The notes: generated by a model not told the origin, from the sequence alone. Shown: positions 18,155 to 27,798, counted from the stretch's first letter. The stretch: 64,000 nucleotides of DNA from Paraburkholderia aspalathi (GCF_900116445.1 NZ_FPBH01000006.1:62001-126000), one strand, 5' to 3'. Numbers and translations: made by a program.

Positions 18155-18667
18155 TCATTTCTTCTTCGCTTTTTTCGCGGACGTCTTCACCTTCTTCACC
18201 GTCTTGTCGGATTTCTCTTTCTCCGCCGGCGCCAGCATCGTGCCGCGGCACTTGCGCGCGCCGCAACGGCATTCATATTCCTTCTTGAGCTTCTTGGTCT
18301 GGCGCGCGTCGATGACGAGGCCGTAGTCGTAAAAGACTTCCTCGCCCTCGGCGATGTCGCGCAGCGCGTGCACGTACACGTGACCGTCGATCTCTTCGGC
18401 TTCGCAGTTCGGCGCGCACGAATGGTTGATCCAGCGCGCGCTGTTGCCGTCCACTTTGCCGTCAATCACCTTGCCACTGTCGAGCGCGAAGTAGAACGTG
18501 TGATTCGGTTCGTCCGGATTGTGCGGATGACGGCGCAACGCTTCTTTCCAGGAGATCCGCTCACCCTTGTATTCGATCAGCCGTTCGCCGGCCGCAATCG
18601 GCTCGGTGGCAAACACGCCTTTGCCGTGCACACCCGAACGGCGCACGGCGATCCTGCGTGAACTCAT
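18155..18667 (-). CDS. SET-domain protein with post-SET cysteines and Lys-rich tail
   Basis: A 170-residue protein. The SET domain spans ~1-130: GVHGKGVFA, ARWINHSCAPNCEAE (the NHS motif that binds S-adenosylmethionine) and EEVFYDYG. A post-SET cluster follows (YECRCGARKCRG), then a basic tail of about 30 residues dominated by Lys. SET proteins are protein lysine methyltransferases. The tail resembles histone H1-like or HU-extension sequences and may bind nucleic acid or be a substrate. The bacterial target is unknown. An AAGGA site precedes the ATG. Confidence 0.88.
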   Translation of the reverse strand: MSSRRIAVRRSGVHGKGVFATEPIAAGERLIEYKGERISWKEALRRHPHNPDEPNHTFYFALDSGKVIDGKVDGNSARWINHSCAPNCEAEEIDGHVYVHALRDIAEGEEVFYDYGLVIDARQTKKLKKEYECRCGARKCRGTMLAPAEKEKSDKTVKKVKTSAKKAKKK

Positions 18668-18887
18668 TGAATGAATCCTTGTGAAGAACTAGGGGTGAAG
18701 ATCCGGCAGCCGTCAGAAATGCCCGCGTCTAACGCGCTGCTTTTTCCGACGCGGATAGCAAACGCGGCGCCTTGCGAGCGCCGCGTCGACCTGCGACGCT
18801 CATGCGCCACATCCGGCATCCTACACGCTCAAGACGGCTTCGTTCAACCGTCAATAAGACGTGCGCGCACAAGGCACGTTGGCTGGT

Positions 18888-20000
18888 TCACCGTTGTCCG
18901 AACGAAATATCGCCGAACAGCGCTTTTTGCTCGCGCGGTTGCGAACGCCAGTACTGCGGCGGCGCTTCGACCGTCGCGCCGAGCTGCGCCGCGGCATGCC
19001 ACGGCCAACGCGGGTTGTAGAGCAACGCGCGAGCCATTGCGATCAGATCCGCATCGCCTTCTTCAATGAGTTGTTCGGCATGCAACGGATCGGTAATCAG
19101 GCCCACGCCGATAGTAGTCAGGCCCGTTGCGTGTTTAACGGCCCTCGCGAAAGGAATCTGATAGCCCGGCTCAAGCGGGATCTTCTGCAAAGGCGAAACA
19201 CCGCCGGACGACACGTCGATCCAGTCGCAGCCGCGCTTTTTCAATTCCTGCGCGAACGCGATCGTGTCCTCGAGCGTCCAGCCGCCTTCGACCCAGTCGG
19301 TCGCCGAGACGCGCACGCCAACCGGTTTGTCCGCGGGAAACGCGGCGCGCACGATGTCGAAAATTTCGAGCGGAAAGCGCATCCGGTTTTCGAGCGAACC
19401 GCCGTAATCGTCGCTGCGTTGATTGGCGAGCGGCGACAGGAACTGGTGCAGCAGATAGCCATGTGCCGCGTGTACTTCCAATGCATCGATGCCGAGACGC
19501 GCGGCGCGACGCGCGGAGGCCGCGAAGGCTTCGCGGATCCGGTTCAGTGCGGGCGTGTCGAGGGCAAGCGGTGGCTCTTCACCCGCCTTGTGCGGCAATG
19601 CCGACGGCGCATGTGGCAGCCAGCCGCCTTGCGACACCGGAATCAATTGGCCGCCTTCCCAGGGCACATGGCTCGACGCCTTGCGCCCTGCGTGCGACAA
19701 CTGCATGGTGACGCGAATCGGCGAATGCCTGCGGATCGCGGCCAGGACCGGCTTCAGCGCGGCTTCGGTAGCGTCGTCCCACAGTCCGAGATCGCCCGGC
19801 GTGATGCGGCCATCCGGTTCGACGGAGGTCGCCTCGATGCACAACATGCCGGCGCCGGATAACGCGAGACTGCCGAGATGGATCATGTGCCATGCCGTCG
19901 CCTCGCCACGTTCGGCGGAATACTGGCACATCGGGGAGACGACGATACGATTGGGAAGCGTCACGCTACGCAGCGTGAGCGGGGAAAAAAGCGCGCTCAT
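18888..20000 (-). CDS. NADH:flavin oxidoreductase, Old Yellow Enzyme family (YqjM/NamA-like)
   Basis: A 370-residue FMN-dependent TIM-barrel enzyme. The YqjM-class markers are present: the Cys in SPMCQYSA that tunes the flavin, LSHAGRKAS, and HAAHGYLLHQFLSP with the substrate-binding His pair, then SLENRMRFPLEI. Members reduce the C=C bond of enones, maleimides and nitro compounds, often in electrophile detoxification. No regulator is coupled; the glutamine amidotransferase gene lies upstream on the same strand. Confidence 0.92.
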   Translation of the reverse strand: MSALFSPLTLRSVTLPNRIVVSPMCQYSAERGEATAWHMIHLGSLALSGAGMLCIEATSVEPDGRITPGDLGLWDDATEAALKPVLAAIRRHSPIRVTMQLSHAGRKASSHVPWEGGQLIPVSQGGWLPHAPSALPHKAGEEPPLALDTPALNRIREAFAASARRAARLGIDALEVHAAHGYLLHQFLSPLANQRSDDYGGSLENRMRFPLEIFDIVRAAFPADKPVGVRVSATDWVEGGWTLEDTIAFAQELKKRGCDWIDVSSGGVSPLQKIPLEPGYQIPFARAVKHATGLTTIGVGLITDPLHAEQLIEEGDADLIAMARALLYNPRWPWHAAAQLGATVEAPPQYWRSQPREQKALFGDISFGQR

Positions 20001-20073
20001 GGATTACGCCCAGTAGAAACCCGAGAGCGATCGAGCATAGCACCGCGGATGATTGTCTGCAGGCGTGCGCGGA

Positions 20074-20787
20074 TCAGGGTTTCGGCTCGACCTGATCGAG
20101 CCACTCACCGAACATCCGGCGTGCGGCGACTTCCAGCGGCGGACCGAACTGTGCGGTCTCGGCCCGCAACTGCCGCGCATCGATGCCGTGGCCGGCAATT
20201 TCACCGGCATTGCCGATCAACCAGGGTTCGAACCGGTCAGCGCGAATCTCCGGATGACATTGCAGACCCAGCACATGGCCGCCCCACGCGAACGCCTGAT
20301 TTTCGCAGGCGGGCGTCGAGGCGAGACGTGTGGCGTTGTCGGGCAGATCGAAGGTGTCGCCGTGCCAGTGCAGCATCGACGTGTGGGCGCCGTCCAGATG
20401 ACGCACCGGCGAAGCACGGCCCGCATCGGTGAGCGTAAGCGGTGTCCAGCCGAGTTCGGTATGGCCCGCGGGGTAGACGCGTGCACCGAGCGCACGCGCG
20501 ATCAATTGCGCGCCGAGGCAGATGCCAAGCGTCGGCAAACCGGCGGCGATGCGCTTTTCGATCATGGACAGCAACGGGACAAGCGTCGGGTAAAGCGCGT
20601 CGTCAGTTGCACTGATTGGGCCGCCGAGCACGACCATGAGCGATGCGGCAAACGGGTCCGGCGCTTCGATACGGGCGACGCCAACGTCGAGATAGCGCAC
20701 CGGGCGCCCCCGCTCGCCGAGCTCCAGCTCAAGACTGCCCAGATCCTCGAAGTGCACGTGGCGAATGGCCAGAACTTCCCGATTCAT
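20074..20787 (-). CDS. Class I glutamine amidotransferase-like protein
   Basis: A 237-residue stand-alone GATase1 domain. The nucleophile is the Cys in LGICLGAQLIA, and the His of the triad lies in GLQCHPEI. There is no fused synthetase domain. Proteins of this class are annotated as GMP synthase-like amidotransferases, and some act on gamma-glutamyl compounds. It lies 74 bp upstream of the Old Yellow Enzyme gene on the same strand and may be co-transcribed. The substrate cannot be assigned. Confidence 0.85.
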   Translation of the reverse strand: MNREVLAIRHVHFEDLGSLELELGERGRPVRYLDVGVARIEAPDPFAASLMVVLGGPISATDDALYPTLVPLLSMIEKRIAAGLPTLGICLGAQLIARALGARVYPAGHTELGWTPLTLTDAGRASPVRHLDGAHTSMLHWHGDTFDLPDNATRLASTPACENQAFAWGGHVLGLQCHPEIRADRFEPWLIGNAGEIAGHGIDARQLRAETAQFGPPLEVAARRMFGEWLDQVEPKP

Positions 20788-20915
20788 CAGCCTGTCCCAC
20801 CTTAAGGTTGCCTAAAGACTTGCCGCTACACGGCGCCAACCAGCCGGCTGACGGTATTCACCGCCCGCCGGCACACGGCTTCGCAGTGTAGCGGATTGTC
20901 CCAGGAGAAGCCGCC

Positions 20916-21554
20916 TTATTGGGCGAAGATCTTCCAGGTCTTCTTTTGGGTAGCGACGTCGGCCACTTCGTACACCGAGCAATCGAGACGCAGATCCGTG
21001 TCCGACATCTTCATGTCGAGCAGCGCGCAGTGGTGCGGCGTCTTCTTCGGATTCTTGCTCGGCTCGAAGTGCGAGCAGCTCAGGCACATGCGGTGCGGCG
21101 GAATCGTGCCTTGCGCTTCCAGCTGATGGATGGTCTTGAGCAGCGTGCGATAGAACAGTGTCTGCTCTTCGTCGCGCAGCGTGCCGACCGCCTTGGCCAG
21201 GAAGTCCGGCCATTGCGCAGCGCGCTTCGCGGCGGTGCGGCCACGCGCCGTCAGACGGACCGCGAGGGCGCGGCCGTCGTCGAGGGCGCGGCGCTTTTCG
21301 ACCAGACCTTTGGTCTCGAGCGTACTCACGGCATCGCTGGTAGTCGCGGCGGTCAGGGCCGTTTCGCGGGCAATTTCACCAAGACGCATCGGGCCCTTGC
21401 GTTGCATCAGCAAGACCAGGATTTCGCCCTGGGTCGGCGTAAGGCCTGCGCCTTCCGCCCATTCCCAAGCCTGGCTCCGCATGGCCGTGCTCAATCGCAA
21501 TAGGCTGTGGGTCACTCGCCCGGTTGCCTGTTCTCCGTATACGCCTTCGCTCAT
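20916..21554 (-). CDS. MarR-family regulator with a four-cysteine C-terminal extension
   Basis: A 212-residue winged-helix regulator. The DNA-binding part is typical (LTPTQGEILVLLM, ALTAATTSDAVSTLETKGLVEKRR, DGRALAVRLTARG). Beyond the usual ~150 residues is an extension with Cys157 and Cys160 (CLSCSHFEP), Cys176 (HHCALLD) and Cys192 (LDCSVYE). Four spaced cysteines suggest a metal or Fe-S site, or a thiol switch. This would make it a redox or metal sensor, though that is inference. The Old Yellow Enzyme two genes downstream would be a sensible target. Confidence 0.88.
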   Translation of the reverse strand: MSEGVYGEQATGRVTHSLLRLSTAMRSQAWEWAEGAGLTPTQGEILVLLMQRKGPMRLGEIARETALTAATTSDAVSTLETKGLVEKRRALDDGRALAVRLTARGRTAAKRAAQWPDFLAKAVGTLRDEEQTLFYRTLLKTIHQLEAQGTIPPHRMCLSCSHFEPSKNPKKTPHHCALLDMKMSDTDLRLDCSVYEVADVATQKKTWKIFAQ

Positions 21555-21739
21555 AATCTTCGTTTGGTTTATTAGCTTGCGAGCGATGTCGGCAAACCGC
21601 TGCCGAACACGCCCGTAGCCTGTGTGGGGTAGCCTCGCCGTAAAGCAGACGAGACGGTTTCTACTATCTCAAAAATTTACCGCCTTGCAAGCCAAAGGCA
21701 GATGAAACGACATTCTATGCGAGACCGGCCAATCGTACA

Positions 21740-21990
21740 GCTAAGTTATCCAACGCAAGCTGTGGATAACCATGGGAAAACACAGGGGATGGCGTGTGTG
21801 CCGATTCTTGATAAGTAACTTGCCCCCTCTTTCCTTACTAAAGTTGTCCTCGTTTACCGCCCTCGATGCGCCCCGGATCAGCCTGGTTATGGTTTACGTA
21901 GCACTTTGACTTTTCAGGGAATTATTCAGTTGTCCACAGGCAGATGCAATGCTTGTTAACTACTACTACGTTTGTATACGTAAACTTTAG
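21740..21990. promoter_or_regulatory. Intergenic cluster of DnaA-box-like and GTTTAC motifs, copy 1
   Basis: The 535-bp gap between the MarR and YbdK genes is AT-richer than its surroundings. It holds TGTGGATAA (21761-21769, a perfect DnaA box on the minus strand), TTATCCAAC (21746), TTGTCCACA (21930-21938), GTTTACCG (21852), GTTTACGTA (21892), a CTTGTTAAC stretch (21952-21960) and TACGTAAAC (21977-21985). The section 21931-21985, reverse complemented, aligns with 25114-25180 in the second gap. There are no genes inside. The function is unknown. Confidence 0.5.
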
Positions 21991-22035
21991 AAAAACCTGA
22001 AGGCCCCCGAGCTGGAAATTTATTTACGAAAAAAA

Positions 22036-22052
22036 ACCCGCACGAGGCGGGT
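22036..22052 (-). terminator. Terminator of the YbdK-type gene
   Basis: ACCCGC (22036-22041) and GCGGGT (22047-22052) form a stem with a 5-nt loop. The A run at 22029-22036 gives a U tract on the minus transcript, 38 bp past the stop codon. Confidence 0.8.
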
Positions 22053-22089
22053 CTTCCTTACGGTTTAACGTAAGCAATCCTCTATCTAG

Positions 22090-23205
22090 CTAGGCTCGCC
22101 ACTGCAGACACTGCTGTCGGACAGCTTCATGCAAGGACTTTTCCTGATCGAAGACGCCCCGCAGCCACGTCGCATCGTTGACCTGGCCGCGCGCAATCGC
22201 ACCGATTTCGGCGAGCGCGTTGCCCGAACCCAATGCTTCGGCGTGCGGTGCAATCAGATCCAGCGTTTCGAGGATATCTTCGGAAATCGTCTTGCGTTCG
22301 CTTGTTTGCGGGTTGATGCAGTTGCCGGCCAGACCGAAGCGGCATGCTTCGAAGCGGTTGAACGTGTAGACGAGATAATCGTCTTCCTTCGGCACGATCG
22401 GCTTGTCGAGCAGCAGATGGCGGGCAAGCGTCTGGATGTAGCAGGCAATCGCCGCGGCGCGATCCACTGAGAACGGCGTATCCATCACGCGTACTTCGAT
22501 CGTGCCGAAACCGGGCTTCGGCCGGATGTCCCAGTAAAAATCCTTCATGCTGTTGACCACGCCGGTGTGGACCATCTTCGAGAAATATTCCTCGAAACTG
22601 TCCCACGTCAACACGAATGGCGCGCGGCCCGAGAGCGGGAACGCGAACACGGAATTCAGTCGTGCCGACTGAAAACCGGTGTCCACACCTTGCACGAACG
22701 GCGACGAAGCGGACAACGCAATGAAATGCGGGATGAAGCGCGACATCGAATGCAGCAGATACAGCGCGCTGTTCGGATCCGGACAGCCGATGTGCACGTG
22801 CTGGCCGAACACCGTGAACTGCTTGGCAAGATAACCGTACAACTCGGAAAGATATTGAAAGCGTGGCGTATCGACGATTTGCCTTTCACTCCATTGCTGG
22901 AATGCGTGCGTGCCGCCGCCGCACAAGCCGACGTTCAGACGGTCGGCCGCCGACACCAGCGTGTCACGGATTGTGCGCAAATCGGTGACAGCCTGTTCAT
23001 GCGTCGTGCAGATACCGGTCGACAGCTCGATCATGCTTTCGGTGATTTCCGGCGTGATGTTGCCGGGAATCTTTTCGTCCTTGATGAGGCGCATCAGATC
23101 CGAGCCGGCTTTGGTCAGATCATAGTCGTGCGTATTGACGATCTGCATCTCGAGTTCGACACCGAAAGTGAACGGTTTCGAATCGATGAAGGGTTCGAGT
23201 GACAT
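22090..23205 (-). CDS. YbdK-family carboxylate-amine ligase (glutamate-cysteine ligase type 2)
   Basis: A 371-residue member of the GCS2 family. It shows [12 protein letters not shown] at the start, HVHIGCPD in the middle and EVRVMDTP later, all conserved in YbdK. YbdK proteins have weak gamma-glutamyl-cysteine ligase activity and the true substrate is often unknown. I chose the ATG at 23205 (AGGGGA upstream, and SLEPF...FTFGVELE begins the conserved region); a frame extension reaches 23241. The window also carries a full gshA at 49.2 kb, so this is a paralogous activity and not the main glutathione enzyme. Confidence 0.88.
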   Translation of the reverse strand: MSLEPFIDSKPFTFGVELEMQIVNTHDYDLTKAGSDLMRLIKDEKIPGNITPEITESMIELSTGICTTHEQAVTDLRTIRDTLVSAADRLNVGLCGGGTHAFQQWSERQIVDTPRFQYLSELYGYLAKQFTVFGQHVHIGCPDPNSALYLLHSMSRFIPHFIALSASSPFVQGVDTGFQSARLNSVFAFPLSGRAPFVLTWDSFEEYFSKMVHTGVVNSMKDFYWDIRPKPGFGTIEVRVMDTPFSVDRAAAIACYIQTLARHLLLDKPIVPKEDDYLVYTFNRFEACRFGLAGNCINPQTSERKTISEDILETLDLIAPHAEALGSGNALAEIGAIARGQVNDATWLRGVFDQEKSLHEAVRQQCLQWRA

Positions 23206-23357
23206 AGCGTCCCCTGAGTCAGGTCGGCCGATGTGTGTCACATGTCTGTGTCACACATCCGGCCGTTTTTGAATCGAATAAGTTGGATAAAGCGCGCAAA
23301 TCAGGCGCATGAAGCATTGGACAGCGCATCGGACAGCGGCGTGCCCTTGCCGTGCGC

Positions 23358-24563
23358 TTACTCTTCGCGCCGTTCAGCCACCTGCGCCAGGCTGCGATAC
23401 ACGAGCCACGGCCCGAGAATCTGCAGCACGAAAATCGAACACATCACGATCGCGCGCAGTTGCGGATCGAAATTCGGATAGAGGTTGTAGGTATCGTCGA
23501 CGAGCAGGTACGCGAGCGCCGACATGGGCGATAACGACAAACCGAGCGCCATGCCCTGCTTCCAGTTCAAGCCGCTTGGCTTGGCGAAGGCCATCACGCC
23601 CACCAGTTTCGCAACCAGACGCGCAACAATCAGACCCAGCGCCGCGACACCGCCAAGCGCGATGTCTTTCCATTCGAACGACGTCAGCGTCAGCACAAAC
23701 AGAATCACCGTCAATAACCAGCCGGCCGTGCCGAAATGTTCCGGCCACAACTGCGGGCGAGCTTCAAGATTCTTCACGATGATGCCAGCGGCCAGCAACG
23801 CGAGAATGGTGGAAAGCTTGAACACATGCGCCACCGCAATGGCGAGCAGCACGAGGCCGAACAGCGCGACGAACGAATGCTCGTCCTGCATGTTCAGACG
23901 ACGATAAAAAAACGTGCAGGTGCGCGCCAGCAGATAGGCCAGCACGAGTGAGCCGACCAGCAGATACAGCGGCTGCAGAATCGTGGCGTAGACGTTGCCG
24001 TAAACCTCCTGATGCAACCAGCTCGAGACAAGCTTTTCGACCACCACCGCATACATGCTGTTCAATGCGGTAAGGGTCAACAGACGTTGGGTCACCTGAC
24101 CTTCCGCGCGTAGCTCCGTTTTGAGCTGGATCACCATAGCCGGCGAAGTCGCCATGGCAATTGCGGCAAGCACCGTCGCTACGATCAGCGGCACTTTCAG
24201 GAATAACAAAACCGGCAAAACCAGCGCGAACGTCAGCGTGGCTTCCGCGACGCTCGACAGAATCAGCCAGGGATTGCGACGAATCCAGCGCAGATCGAGC
24301 CGGCTACCCAGTTCGAATAACAACAAACCGAGCGCTACGTCGAGCAATGGCCGCGCGGCGCTCGCGGAATCGGCGTCGATCACGCCGAAACCGGCTGCGC
24401 CGGCTACCAGACCAATGACCGCATATCCGGAAATGCGCGGCAAACGCCATGCGCGATAGCACAGTTCACCGCACAGACCCGCGGCGAGCAATGCAAGACC
24501 AGCCCAAAAAATGGCGTCGGGTGTGAGTGGCCAGGCTGGGAAAAATGAAAACGCCGACTTCAT
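23358..24563 (-). CDS. Cation:proton antiporter, KefB/CPA2 type, without RCK domain
   Basis: A 401-residue membrane protein with about a dozen hydrophobic helices. It carries GLLLFELGSRLDLRWI (CPA2 family) and ATSPAMVIQLKTEL. It ends shortly after the last helix, so it lacks the cytoplasmic TrkA-N/RCK domain of KefB/KefC and would be ungated by nucleotide or glutathione adducts. The ATG at 24563 has an AAGGAGAA site; an upstream in-frame start at 24617 does not. Role: Na+ or K+ efflux, inferred from family. Confidence 0.88.
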   Translation of the reverse strand: MKSAFSFFPAWPLTPDAIFWAGLALLAAGLCGELCYRAWRLPRISGYAVIGLVAGAAGFGVIDADSASAARPLLDVALGLLLFELGSRLDLRWIRRNPWLILSSVAEATLTFALVLPVLLFLKVPLIVATVLAAIAMATSPAMVIQLKTELRAEGQVTQRLLTLTALNSMYAVVVEKLVSSWLHQEVYGNVYATILQPLYLLVGSLVLAYLLARTCTFFYRRLNMQDEHSFVALFGLVLLAIAVAHVFKLSTILALLAAGIIVKNLEARPQLWPEHFGTAGWLLTVILFVLTLTSFEWKDIALGGVAALGLIVARLVAKLVGVMAFAKPSGLNWKQGMALGLSLSPMSALAYLLVDDTYNLYPNFDPQLRAIVMCSIFVLQILGPWLVYRSLAQVAERREE

Positions 24564-25109
24564 CGTGATGGGTTCTCCTTGGCAGCAACGGCAGACAACA
24601 CGAACCGGCGCAAACACCGGCGAGCGGATGAACGCATGAGGCGCTCACTGTCGCGATCGCTTCGCGTGACCCGCGTTGCGAGTTTTCAACGATCGGATGA
24701 TCTGAATGTGCCGCTGCCGCAAGGGGCGCAGCGCATTCTGGGGGCGGCCGTAGCTACCGGCCCGGCACGGTGAAAGAACGCCGTCGACTTTGAATCAGAT
24801 TCTGATTGCGCGGCACCGTTCCATTGCAGCGCGTGCGGCCAGCGGCGAGGCACGACGCGGAAAAGAACGGCGATTGTGCCATAGCTTTTTCAGACTTGAC
24901 CGAAAAGACAGGAACATGCAGGCAAAACGGTAAAAACGTACGTTATCTTCACGGGATGAGGAAAAAGCGACCGTTTTAAAAACGGGTCGGGCTCCCATAG
25001 CGTACAGATCTGACGTTGCAGATGTGTTTCCTGGGACACGGCCGGAGGCGTTTTCCTCCAACTTTCGACGCTTCGGGCTCAACGATTGCGCTCGATCCCG
25101 GCACGGCCT

Positions 25110-25416
25110 TTCTGTTTACAGGTTTACCGTATGTATACGTAGTAACAGTTAACAAGGTGACTCGTTTTCTGTGGATAACTCCGGTTTACCGAATTGATTC
25201 ATCGGCTTGCCGCTCGCATAACAGGATGCACAGCGTGTGCGGCAGCGGCGGGTATACAAGGGTAACTTTTCGCGATTTTCGGACGCGGCAGAGTTACCCC
25301 GTTTACGTCCACAACGGTTCCACATGAGTTGCGCCGGTAAACGGCGCGGTTATCCACAAGTTTCGGTGGATAACTTTTATTCACGCTGATGTTCGGTGTG
25401 CACGGTTAACTACGGG
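25110..25416. promoter_or_regulatory. Intergenic cluster of DnaA-box-like and GTTTACCG motifs, copy 2
   Basis: This is the right part of an 850-bp gap (24564-25416). It holds perfect DnaA boxes TGTGGATAA (25170-25178) and TTATCCACA (25350-25358), a near box GGTGGATAA (25365-25373), GTTTACCG at 25122 and 25184, its complement CGGTAAAC at 25335, GTTTACG at 25301, GTTAACAAG at 25148, and two GGTTAAC at 25404 and 25415. Part of it matches copy 1 at 21.7-22.0 kb in inverted orientation. The left part of the gap (24564-25100) shows nothing I recognise. Confidence 0.5.
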
Positions 25417-27384
25417 TTAACTCACCGTTCCCTGGCGCAACGCACGCAAGAGGAAGCGGGCTGGATCGATGTCTTCCGCCAAATCCCGTTCGAGCGGCCA
25501 CGGCTCGCCTTCAATCTGCGAGGCGATCAGCTCCGCTCCAAGTGCCGCCCATACCAGACCGCGAGAACCGTAAGCGAAGGCGCCGTACAAGCCGTCGACG
25601 CGTGGCAGATCGAGCGGCCATGCGCCACGCAGGCGTTGGGCGTCGCGTGCCGAGGCGGTTTCATCGGCGAAGTTGCCGATCATCGGCATCCGGTCACTTG
25701 TGACGCAGCGAAATGCGACGCGCCCGTCGAGCTTTAACGCCTGTGCCGGATCGACAATGGCGTCAAAGGCGGGCAGCATCTGCGCGACGCGCTCGAGGTT
25801 TTCCAGATGGCCATCCGGTCGCAACGCGGTGTCAGGGTCGTCGAGCTCGTAGGTAGCGCCGGTCAGCGTAACGCCGTCGGCGAGTGGGACGGCGTAGCCT
25901 TCGCCTATAACCGGCATTTCGAGTGCTGGCACCGTGCCCGGCGGCAGCAAAGTCAACTGGCCGCGGATGCTGCGGGTCGGTGCGTACTGCAAACCGGCGA
26001 GCCGCGCGGCGTCGTGCGCGCTCGCGACGATGACCACGGGCGCATGCGCGATGGCTTGCCCCGCTGTGTCGAAGACGATCCATTGATTGCCTGATCGCTC
26101 GAGACGCGCTACGTCTACTCCAAAGCGGCGTTCGAGCAGCCCGCCCGCCGCTGCGCACTGCGCGGCGCAAAGCGACGCCGGGTCGATCCAGCCGCCTTGG
26201 GGAAAGAGCCAGCCGCTTTGCGCGAGTGGCATGCCGGCAAGCCTTTGTGCTTGGCTCAGCGAAACCGGCGTCACATATTCCGCGGGGTAACCGAACGCGG
26301 CGATTGCCTCGCTCATCGAGCGTGCTTCTTCATCGTCCGCGGCGATCTGCAACAGTCCTGGCGCGCCGCGCAATGGGCGGTAGCCAAGGCGTTCAAGCGC
26401 GGCCCAGCGTCTGAGCGTGTACAGAAAGCCTGCCCGCGTGACGCGCGAAGCGACGCTGTCGTCGCGCGAGATCATGGGATGGAACACGCCGGCCGGATTG
26501 CCCGAGGCGTCCTGAGCCACCGACGCGTGCCGTTCCAGCGACGTGACGCGCCAGCCGCGTGCGGCCAGACGCTCGATCGCCGCGCAACCCGCGAGCCCGG
26601 TGCCGATCACGATCGCATGCCGTTCATCGACTTCAAGCGGCGCGGGCGGCTCATAACGGCGCACGCGCCAGCGTGGGGCGAAATGGCCAACCAGCATCGC
26701 GCGCTTCCAGCCGAAGCCGTCGACTTTTTGGTACACAAAGCCGTTTTGCGTCAGCGCGCGTTTGATGTCGCCGGCACTGCTGTAGGTTGCGAACGTGGCG
26801 TTCTCACCGGCCATCCGGGCGAGCGCCTTGAAGATTGCGGGTGTCCACATTTCGGGGTTTCTCGCCGGCGCGAAGCCGTCGAGATAGAACGCATCGGCGC
26901 GCAACCTCAATGCTGGTAGGCTTTGTGCGGCGTCGGCGAACACTAGCGTCAACGTGATTCGCCCGCCCTCGAATTCGAGCCGGTGCGTGCCGGGGACAAG
27001 CATCGGCCATTCGGCGGCCAGCGTTTCCGCCAGCGCGGCGATCTCCGGATCTGAAATCGTCTTCGCATAGACGCTGCGCAAATCGGTTTGAGTAAACGGA
27101 TGCTTCTCAGTCGAGACGAAGTGCAAGCGCTCGCAGCGCGCCGGATCGGCACGCCAGGCGGCCCAGGTCATCAGGAAGTTGATCCCCATGCCGAAGCCGG
27201 TTTCGAGCACGGTGAAGACGCGGCGGCCCTGCCATCGTTGCGGCAGTCCATTGCCGCGGAGGAAGACGTATTCAGCCTGCTCGAGACCGCCGACAGCGCT
27301 GTGATAGATGTCGTCGTAGAACGGCGAAAAAGGCGTGCCGTTGTCGCGAAAAGCGAGGACGGCGGGGATCAGCGGATCGGTCAT
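25417..27384 (-). CDS. mnmC: Bifunctional tRNA (mnm5s2U34) methyltransferase / FAD-dependent cmnm5s2U34 oxidoreductase
   Basis: A 655-residue fusion that completes mnm5s2U at the tRNA wobble position. The N-terminal half is the SAM methyltransferase (VLETGFGMGINFL, FYLDGFAPARNPEMW). The C-terminal half is the FAD oxidase, opening with VIGTGLAGCAA near residue 265 and including SGNPAGVFHP. Both domains are complete. I start at the ATG at 27384, where MTDPLIPAVLAFRDNG matches the family; the frame is open 57 bp further. Confidence 0.93.
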   Translation of the reverse strand: MTDPLIPAVLAFRDNGTPFSPFYDDIYHSAVGGLEQAEYVFLRGNGLPQRWQGRRVFTVLETGFGMGINFLMTWAAWRADPARCERLHFVSTEKHPFTQTDLRSVYAKTISDPEIAALAETLAAEWPMLVPGTHRLEFEGGRITLTLVFADAAQSLPALRLRADAFYLDGFAPARNPEMWTPAIFKALARMAGENATFATYSSAGDIKRALTQNGFVYQKVDGFGWKRAMLVGHFAPRWRVRRYEPPAPLEVDERHAIVIGTGLAGCAAIERLAARGWRVTSLERHASVAQDASGNPAGVFHPMISRDDSVASRVTRAGFLYTLRRWAALERLGYRPLRGAPGLLQIAADDEEARSMSEAIAAFGYPAEYVTPVSLSQAQRLAGMPLAQSGWLFPQGGWIDPASLCAAQCAAAGGLLERRFGVDVARLERSGNQWIVFDTAGQAIAHAPVVIVASAHDAARLAGLQYAPTRSIRGQLTLLPPGTVPALEMPVIGEGYAVPLADGVTLTGATYELDDPDTALRPDGHLENLERVAQMLPAFDAIVDPAQALKLDGRVAFRCVTSDRMPMIGNFADETASARDAQRLRGAWPLDLPRVDGLYGAFAYGSRGLVWAALGAELIASQIEGEPWPLERDLAEDIDPARFLLRALRQGTVS

Positions 27385-27798
27385 GCGCGGCAGAAATGAC
27401 GCTCGAAAGAGCGGGTCAGACGTTACCGCCAGCGCGCGCAACTCGCCGGGCGGCGAAAAAGACGTGCTGCAACGTTGGCAAAAACCAACGCTAAGCCCCG
27501 TCCATGCTGGGTTTCAGCCTTCAATTGGGCTCTGCGAGGAGGAAAAGGAAGGGTTTCCCCTCGATATCTGCCCCAGAACCGCTTAAATCTTCGAAACCCT
27601 TATCCTGATTGGGTTTGCGCTGCGCTATCATAGCAAGCGCCGCGAAGGGAGCGGCAGCACGGCCGACGGGCAGTCACTGCCCGGCGCTAATTGTCCGGAG
27701 GGGATCCGGAGCCGCAGCTGCTCGACGGCGCGGCCCGCGCACGTATAATCGGCGCGTTCGCGCTGTTCGTGTCAACCTAAACTCAGAAAGGAACCTTA
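27385..27798 (+). promoter_or_regulatory. Promoter region of the HU gene
   Basis: A 414-bp gap between the divergent mnmC and HU genes. TATAAT at 27744-27749 is a perfect -10 element about 50 bp before the HU start, with no good -35 at 17 bp. AGAAAGGAACC provides a ribosome site. The left part (27385-27700) holds no gene I can support. Confidence 0.6.

Noticed and set aside
25110..25416. Chromosomal replication origin
   Set aside because: DnaA boxes are present, but dnaA, dnaN, gyrB, rpmH, parAB and repA are all absent from the window and no AT-rich 13-mer array is clear. Reported instead as an unexplained motif cluster.
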